Positions 60,645 to 64,000 of a DNA stretch of 64,000 nucleotides are shown here, in pieces. Under the pieces are notes generated by a model that had not been told where the DNA came from, did no database searches, and saw only the letters and a list, made by a program, of their open reading frames with translations. Location of the stretch: positions 4,704-68,703 of the forward strand of contig DATGVJ010000374.1 of assembly GCA_035300505.1 (NCBI GenBank). The letters are read 5' to 3'. The first letter of the stretch is position 1. Each line of letters opens with the position of its first letter. Position numbers and translations under genes: made by a program. Source of the stretch: VAZQ01 sp035300505 (GTDB lineage: Bacteria; Pseudomonadota; Alphaproteobacteria; Rhizobiales; Xanthobacteraceae).

Positions 60645-61097
60645 ATGACCATCAATGAGACCTCCAACGACACCATCGGCGAGATCGTCGACAATCTTAC
60701 ACTGCTGGACGATTGGGATGACCGCTATCGCTACGTCATCGAGTTGGGGCGAAGCCTGCCGCCGATCGAGGAACAGGATCGCACTCAGGCCAACAAGGTG
60801 CTGGGTTGCGCCAGTCAGGTCTGGTTGAAGACTAATGTAAGTGACAACGGGTCGAAGGGACCCGTGTTGTCATTCGTGGGTGACAGCGACGCCCATATCG
60901 TGCGTGGGCTTATTGCAATCCTGTTTGCAATCTATTCTGGCAAGCATGCCAGCGATATATTGAACACCGATGCGGTGGCGGTATTCGAACGCATTGGCAT
61001 GCGCGAGCACCTTACTCCACAGCGCTCGAATGGATTTCGCTCAATGGTCGAACGCATCAAACGCGACGCGCGGTCCGCCATGACAGGATCCGACTGA
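60645..61097 (+). CDS. sufE: SufE-family cysteine desulfuration protein
   Basis: Cytoplasmic protein of 150 aa that accepts sulfur from the desulfurase SufS for iron-sulfur cluster assembly. The active Cys is residue 55 in NKVLGCASQVWL; other family features are LLDDWDDRYRYVIELGRSLP, ADAHIVRG-like DSDAHIVRGLIAILFAIYSG, and LTPQRSNGFRSMVERI. The ATG at 60645 lacks a strong ribosome site; an in-frame start 17 codons earlier gives a lead without homology. It converges with mucR, 7 nt apart, and is not next to other suf genes. Confidence 0.92.
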   Translation: MTINETSNDTIGEIVDNLTLLDDWDDRYRYVIELGRSLPPIEEQDRTQANKVLGCASQVWLKTNVSDNGSKGPVLSFVGDSDAHIVRGLIAILFAIYSGKHASDILNTDAVAVFERIGMREHLTPQRSNGFRSMVERIKRDARSAMTGSD

Positions 61098-61104
61098 AAG
61101 GCTG

Positions 61105-61521
61105 TTATTTCCGGCGGCGACGCTGCTGCCCGAGCCCCATCTGCTTGGCAAGTTCAGAGCGCGCCATGGCATAATTCGGCGCCACCATCGGATAGTCTGG
61201 CGCCAGATTCCATTTTTCGCGGTATTGCTCGGGTGTCATATTGTATTGCGTGCGCAAATGGCGCTTAAGCGACTTGAATTTCTTTCCGTCCTCAAGACAG
61301 ACAATGTGGTCCGCCGTGACCGATTTCTTAAGCGCAATTGCGGGGCGCAATGGTTCGGACGACATGTCGGCTTGTCCACCCGATACCCGCGTCAGAGCGG
61401 TATGAACTTGATCAATCAGGGCAGGCAAATCGTTGGCAGCAACTGGATTGTTGCTGACATAGGCTGAAACGATGCTCGCCGTGAGTTCGATATATCTTTC
61501 GCCTGATGAGCTGTCGGTCAT
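61105..61521 (-). CDS. mucR: MucR/Ros-family transcriptional regulator, variant zinc site
   Basis: Protein of 138 aa. The N-terminal oligomerisation half (YIELTASIVSAYVSNNPVAA) and the DNA-binding half (CLEDGKKFKSLKRHLRTQYN, TPEQYREKWNL, YPMVAPNYAMARSELAKQMG) are typical. The classical Ros zinc finger is CxxC with HxxxH; here the second Cys is Asp78 (C75-L-E-D78) and the second His is Gln92 (H88-L-R-T-Q92). So at most two normal ligands remain and the fold is probably metal-free or weakly bound, as reported for some Mesorhizobium relatives. MucR proteins bind AT-rich DNA and often repress their own gene. Confidence 0.92.
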   Translation of the reverse strand: MTDSSSGERYIELTASIVSAYVSNNPVAANDLPALIDQVHTALTRVSGGQADMSSEPLRPAIALKKSVTADHIVCLEDGKKFKSLKRHLRTQYNMTPEQYREKWNLAPDYPMVAPNYAMARSELAKQMGLGQQRRRRK

Positions 61522-62086
61522 TGACTACTGATCCTGCTGTCTATTGATCTCGGGATCGCCGCAAGGCCACCTGATCCCCATGTATTCACTCAAAATCAAT
61601 GCACCAGTTGTTTGTTGGACTTGGAAAATCGCACCGATCAACTGAATAAAATCTATATTTTCTAATCCTCTATTCGCGATCAGGGTTCAAATCAAGAATT
61701 GTTTATCGCTGGACCCCAATTTGTCCTTCAAGAACGTTACGAAAACTTGGATTTTCATGACAGCAGGCGCTTTGCGGCCAACATTGACCTAACTGCGTTG
61801 AAGTAACAGAAAAGTTCCCGAGAGAACCAAGTATTCCCGGCGCCGACACTTGTCCTTACGCCAACAGCACGCAGTCGGCTTGCATCCACAAAGACAAGGA
61901 AATCTGAGCCGGCGCCCTTTCATTGAGCCCGGCGAATTTAGGACGACGATACAATTAAAGATTGTTGATTTCTCGTTCGTTGCGCTTGAACAACGCCCGC
62001 GCCGCTTTGGTAATGCCCCCAATTCCGGCGGCGGCGGGGTTTGCCGCACCTGCGTCGCGATCGAACTCGTGCCTACAAGGGGCTCG
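61522..62086. other. AT-rich region upstream of mucR
   Basis: About 565 nt without a recognisable gene. An AT-rich patch with several TA steps (about 61640-61700) would suit autoregulation by MucR, which prefers such DNA; this is inference. No riboswitch or repeat recognised. Confidence 0.45.
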
Positions 62087-63151
62087 CTACGAGTTGTTCT
62101 CGATGTGCGCCCTCAGCTCCGCAATAGATCCAAACCTGACCGTGCCCTGCGGCAACTGCGCCTCGATCGAACCGTCGGCATAGAGCGTATAGGCCATCCC
62201 GTCGACGACGCCGGACTTGAGGATGGCAACCATCGGCCGTGATTCTTCAGTCTGTGAAGGCCCGCGGTCGGGCAGTGCCGACACCCGCTGTGTTGGGCGC
62301 CGCTCCTCGACCATGGGAGGCGGACGCCGTTCTTCGACGGGTGGTTCGATTGTGATTGTTGCGACTGCTCCAGAATCTTCTCTCTCTATGCTTTCGACTT
62401 TTTCTACCCTGGAGGGCTCCGCAACGACTCGCCCATTTCGCTTGGGCCACATTGCATCGAAGGTGTCCGAAGAAGCAGGCCGCGTCGGTCGCGAACGGAA
62501 CAGAAAATCGAGGCGAGGCTCCTTGGTCGCGCCGTCGGTGGGGGTCGCTCGTCCCGCCGGTTCGGGCGCTCTTTGTGCAGGTGACGGTTCCATCGGGGGC
62601 ATCGAATCAAGCACAGGCGCTGTCGGGTGCTGGCTGCCATTGGGCGACAAAGGCATATCTTCCACATCGGCCGCAGATGGTGCAGGCACCTGATGCGACG
62701 GCCGCGCCATGGTGGCGCGCAAACGCTCAATCGCGGTTGCTCCCACTGACTCGTGTGCAACAGCGGGAGTGGCTTCGATAGCCGACGGTTCCGGCATGCT
62801 GGGTACAGGTAGCCGCAAATCCGAGGCACGACTTGGTCCTGCAACGCGTGCTTCCGGAGAACGCGCTTCGAGCACCTGAGGATCAGGAAATATCTCCTCG
62901 GCGCGTTGCACCGCCGCGGCGACACGTCCGGTGCGACTCGCAGGCTTGGCCTTGAGCCCTACAGCAATTTGCGACAACTGAGAAATTGTCGCACCCATGC
63001 CAACTAACAGGGGGCCACCAACGACCGCAACTGCGCCGGCGATGATCAGCGTCTGGCCAATAGCCGACTCATTGATCGGAATGGCAAATCCGACCAGCAC
63101 GATGCCCACCCCGGTGAGCAAAATACCTAACACGAACAAGATGACTGGCAT
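62087..63151 (-). CDS. Membrane protein with long disordered linker and conserved C-terminal strand domain
   Basis: Protein of 354 aa: two N-terminal transmembrane helices (ILFVLGILLTGVGIVLVGFA; TLIIAGAVAVVGGPLLVGMG), a Pro/Ala/Glu-rich stretch of about 220 residues with several RR- and EP-rich segments (EERRPPPMVEERRPTQRVSA), and a compact ending ILKSGVVDGMAYTLYADGSI then EAQLPQGTVRFGSIAELRAH. The last part looks like a small folded module. I recall similar proteins from Bradyrhizobium but no named family. Confidence 0.7.
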   Translation of the reverse strand: MPVILFVLGILLTGVGIVLVGFAIPINESAIGQTLIIAGAVAVVGGPLLVGMGATISQLSQIAVGLKAKPASRTGRVAAAVQRAEEIFPDPQVLEARSPEARVAGPSRASDLRLPVPSMPEPSAIEATPAVAHESVGATAIERLRATMARPSHQVPAPSAADVEDMPLSPNGSQHPTAPVLDSMPPMEPSPAQRAPEPAGRATPTDGATKEPRLDFLFRSRPTRPASSDTFDAMWPKRNGRVVAEPSRVEKVESIEREDSGAVATITIEPPVEERRPPPMVEERRPTQRVSALPDRGPSQTEESRPMVAILKSGVVDGMAYTLYADGSIEAQLPQGTVRFGSIAELRAHIENNS

Positions 63152-63719
63152 AACACAAACGCACCCTTAAGAGGGCACCCCGGCAGCGCTTGCACACGCG
63201 ATCCACGCCTGGCAAAGTAACACGCTGCTAAGGTTACTGATTAATTGTGACCCCAATTATCAACAATCGCAATAACTAATCTCTTGACTGTGGATAAACC
63301 AGGCAGCCGTGATTGACGTAAGGCATCGCCGCAGGGCTGCCGCCATGGATTTCATCAAGGATCTTAATCCCGTCCAAAGGCTCCTAAAATAGCACCCAAG
63401 CGGCGTCGCTCGACCTTCGAATAAAACGGCAAAAATCTCACCAACTATTTGATTAATTTACGTTTTATGCGCCGTGGCCACTTCAGGCTCCGGCAGCCAC
63501 CCGACATCCGACCTCCGCTCGGGCACCGGCCCGCCCGCCTCCCTACGAGTAAAATAGCAAAATACACAGGTTGCAGGCGCCGGCGTGGGGTCCATGCCGA
63601 CCGGCGTAAACGCAGGGGGTGCGAGAAGCGATCATGGGCGGTGCCCACGATCGCTCCAATAGACATAAAACTAGTTGCCCGCTTCAATCAAATTGAAGGG
63701 ATGCAAAGACCTCTGATTC
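63152..63719. other. Intergenic region, no gene recognised
   Basis: About 570 nt with several AT-rich patches (63235-63290, 63430-63470). Short open frames on both strands lack protein-like features. Confidence 0.4.
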
Positions 63720-63748
63720 GTAGGGGCGGGTTTCAAACCCGCCCCTAC
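63720..63748. repeat. Perfect palindrome GTAGGGGCGGGTTT type
   Basis: GTAGGGGCGGGTTT-C-AAACCCGCCCCTAC, 14-bp arms around one base. It is a frequent extragenic palindrome in several phyla. It lies 33 nt past the end of the urate-hydroxylase-like gene and may serve as its transcript end. Confidence 0.65.
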
Positions 63749-63780
63749 AAAGACCCCGTCATTTTGAATGACGCAGCACA

Positions 63781-64000
63781 CTAGAGGCCGGCATTTTGCT
63801 GCGCCACCATGCAAAACAGCATCGGAATGGAGAGCATCGTGTTGACGCGTGAAGTCAAGCCTGCAAGGCGCGCGGCCGCCGCCTTCTCGTCGGCGGAGGC
63901 GGTAACGAGACCAAGCACCTTTTGCTGATTGGGCCAGATGATGAACCAGACATTGAACGCCATGATCAGGGCGAGCCACATGCCGATTCCGATCGCGACC
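63781..64000 (-). CDS. Urate hydroxylase PuuD-like membrane protein, C-terminal end (runs off right edge)
   Basis: The last 72 codons: VAIGIGMWLALIMAFNVWFI then IWPNQQKVLGLV, and after a charged loop the ending TSRVNTMLSIPMLFCMVAQQ. The N-V-W-F-I-I-W-P-N-Q motif followed by SRxNTxLSIPML is how I recall the end of the membrane domain of PuuD-type (urate oxidase N-terminal) proteins. Only the end is present, so the assignment is moderate. Confidence 0.6.
   Translation of the reverse strand, partial: VAIGIGMWLALIMAFNVWFIIWPNQQKVLGLVTASADEKAAAARLAGLTSRVNTMLSIPMLFCMVAQQNAGL

Overview
The window looks like chromosomal DNA of an alphaproteobacterium of the order Hyphomicrobiales (Rhizobiales), closest in style to the Bradyrhizobium/Xanthobacteraceae group. 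The evidence is high GC; the order ccmI-ccmE-ccmF-ccmH-degP-two-component pair-glnE; a MucR regulator; a PAS histidine kinase next to a peptidoglycan-binding protein and a DUF1491 gene; and several palindromic intergenic elements typical of these genomes. Family calls come from recognising motifs by eye. No database search was run.

Layout. 1-9744 (all minus strand): cytochrome c maturation genes, a periplasmic DegP/HtrA protease, an OmpR-type regulator with its kinase, and the start of glnE. 9994-15801: a glycine-zipper lipoprotein, a PhoP/PhoQ-like pair, a trypsin-like protease, a small secreted protein, an orphan Flp pilin (54 aa) and a multi-pass membrane protein. 15837-21994: a tight six-gene MoxR operon (DUF4129, DUF4350, MoxR ATPase, DUF58, SpoIIM-like, RDD). 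22262-27223: a diheme cytochrome c followed by a stretch of decayed genes, a GT87 glycosyltransferase and a DUF805 protein. 27505-33349: a large Sel1-repeat/double-hydrolase protein, an SMP-30-like enzyme and a TAXI solute-binding protein. 33562-40949: Fic and cytochrome remnants, then three tandem paralogues of an unusual secreted haem protein. 41265-51466: amidohydrolase, SYLF protein, frameshifted subtilase, two haem-binding HbpS/GlcG-like proteins, MsrB, two overlapping MFS pumps, a toxin-antitoxin pair and a YcgN-like protein. 51731-64000: a class A penicillin-binding protein, DUF1214/DUF1254 pair, DUF2336 protein, DUF1491/peptidoglycan-binding/PAS-kinase group, SufE, MucR and the end of a urate-hydroxylase-like membrane protein.

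The most distinctive feature is the 22-41 kb region. Three intact genes (34484, 36901, 39096) and one truncated relic (22904) encode, or once encoded, an exported protein joining a carboxypeptidase-regulatory-like beta domain, one CxxCH cytochrome c domain and a Vgb/SMP-30-like beta-propeller. Two of the four loci are preceded by a small cytochrome c (22262 intact, 34262 decayed), which suggests an ancestral two-gene module that was duplicated. All four loci share an upstream motif, CTTCCC(C/T)TC - 12 nt - GCGTAA, with the same spacer length. The ccm genes in the window could mature these haem proteins, and the two HbpS-like proteins may bind haem in the same compartment. The substrate is unknown.

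The same region shows strong turnover: remnants of an M48 protease, an MBL-fold enzyme, a conserved secreted protein and a Fic protein; single-base frameshifts in a subtilase and in a RelE-like toxin; and many palindromic repeats. No tRNA, rRNA, CRISPR array or intact insertion sequence was seen.
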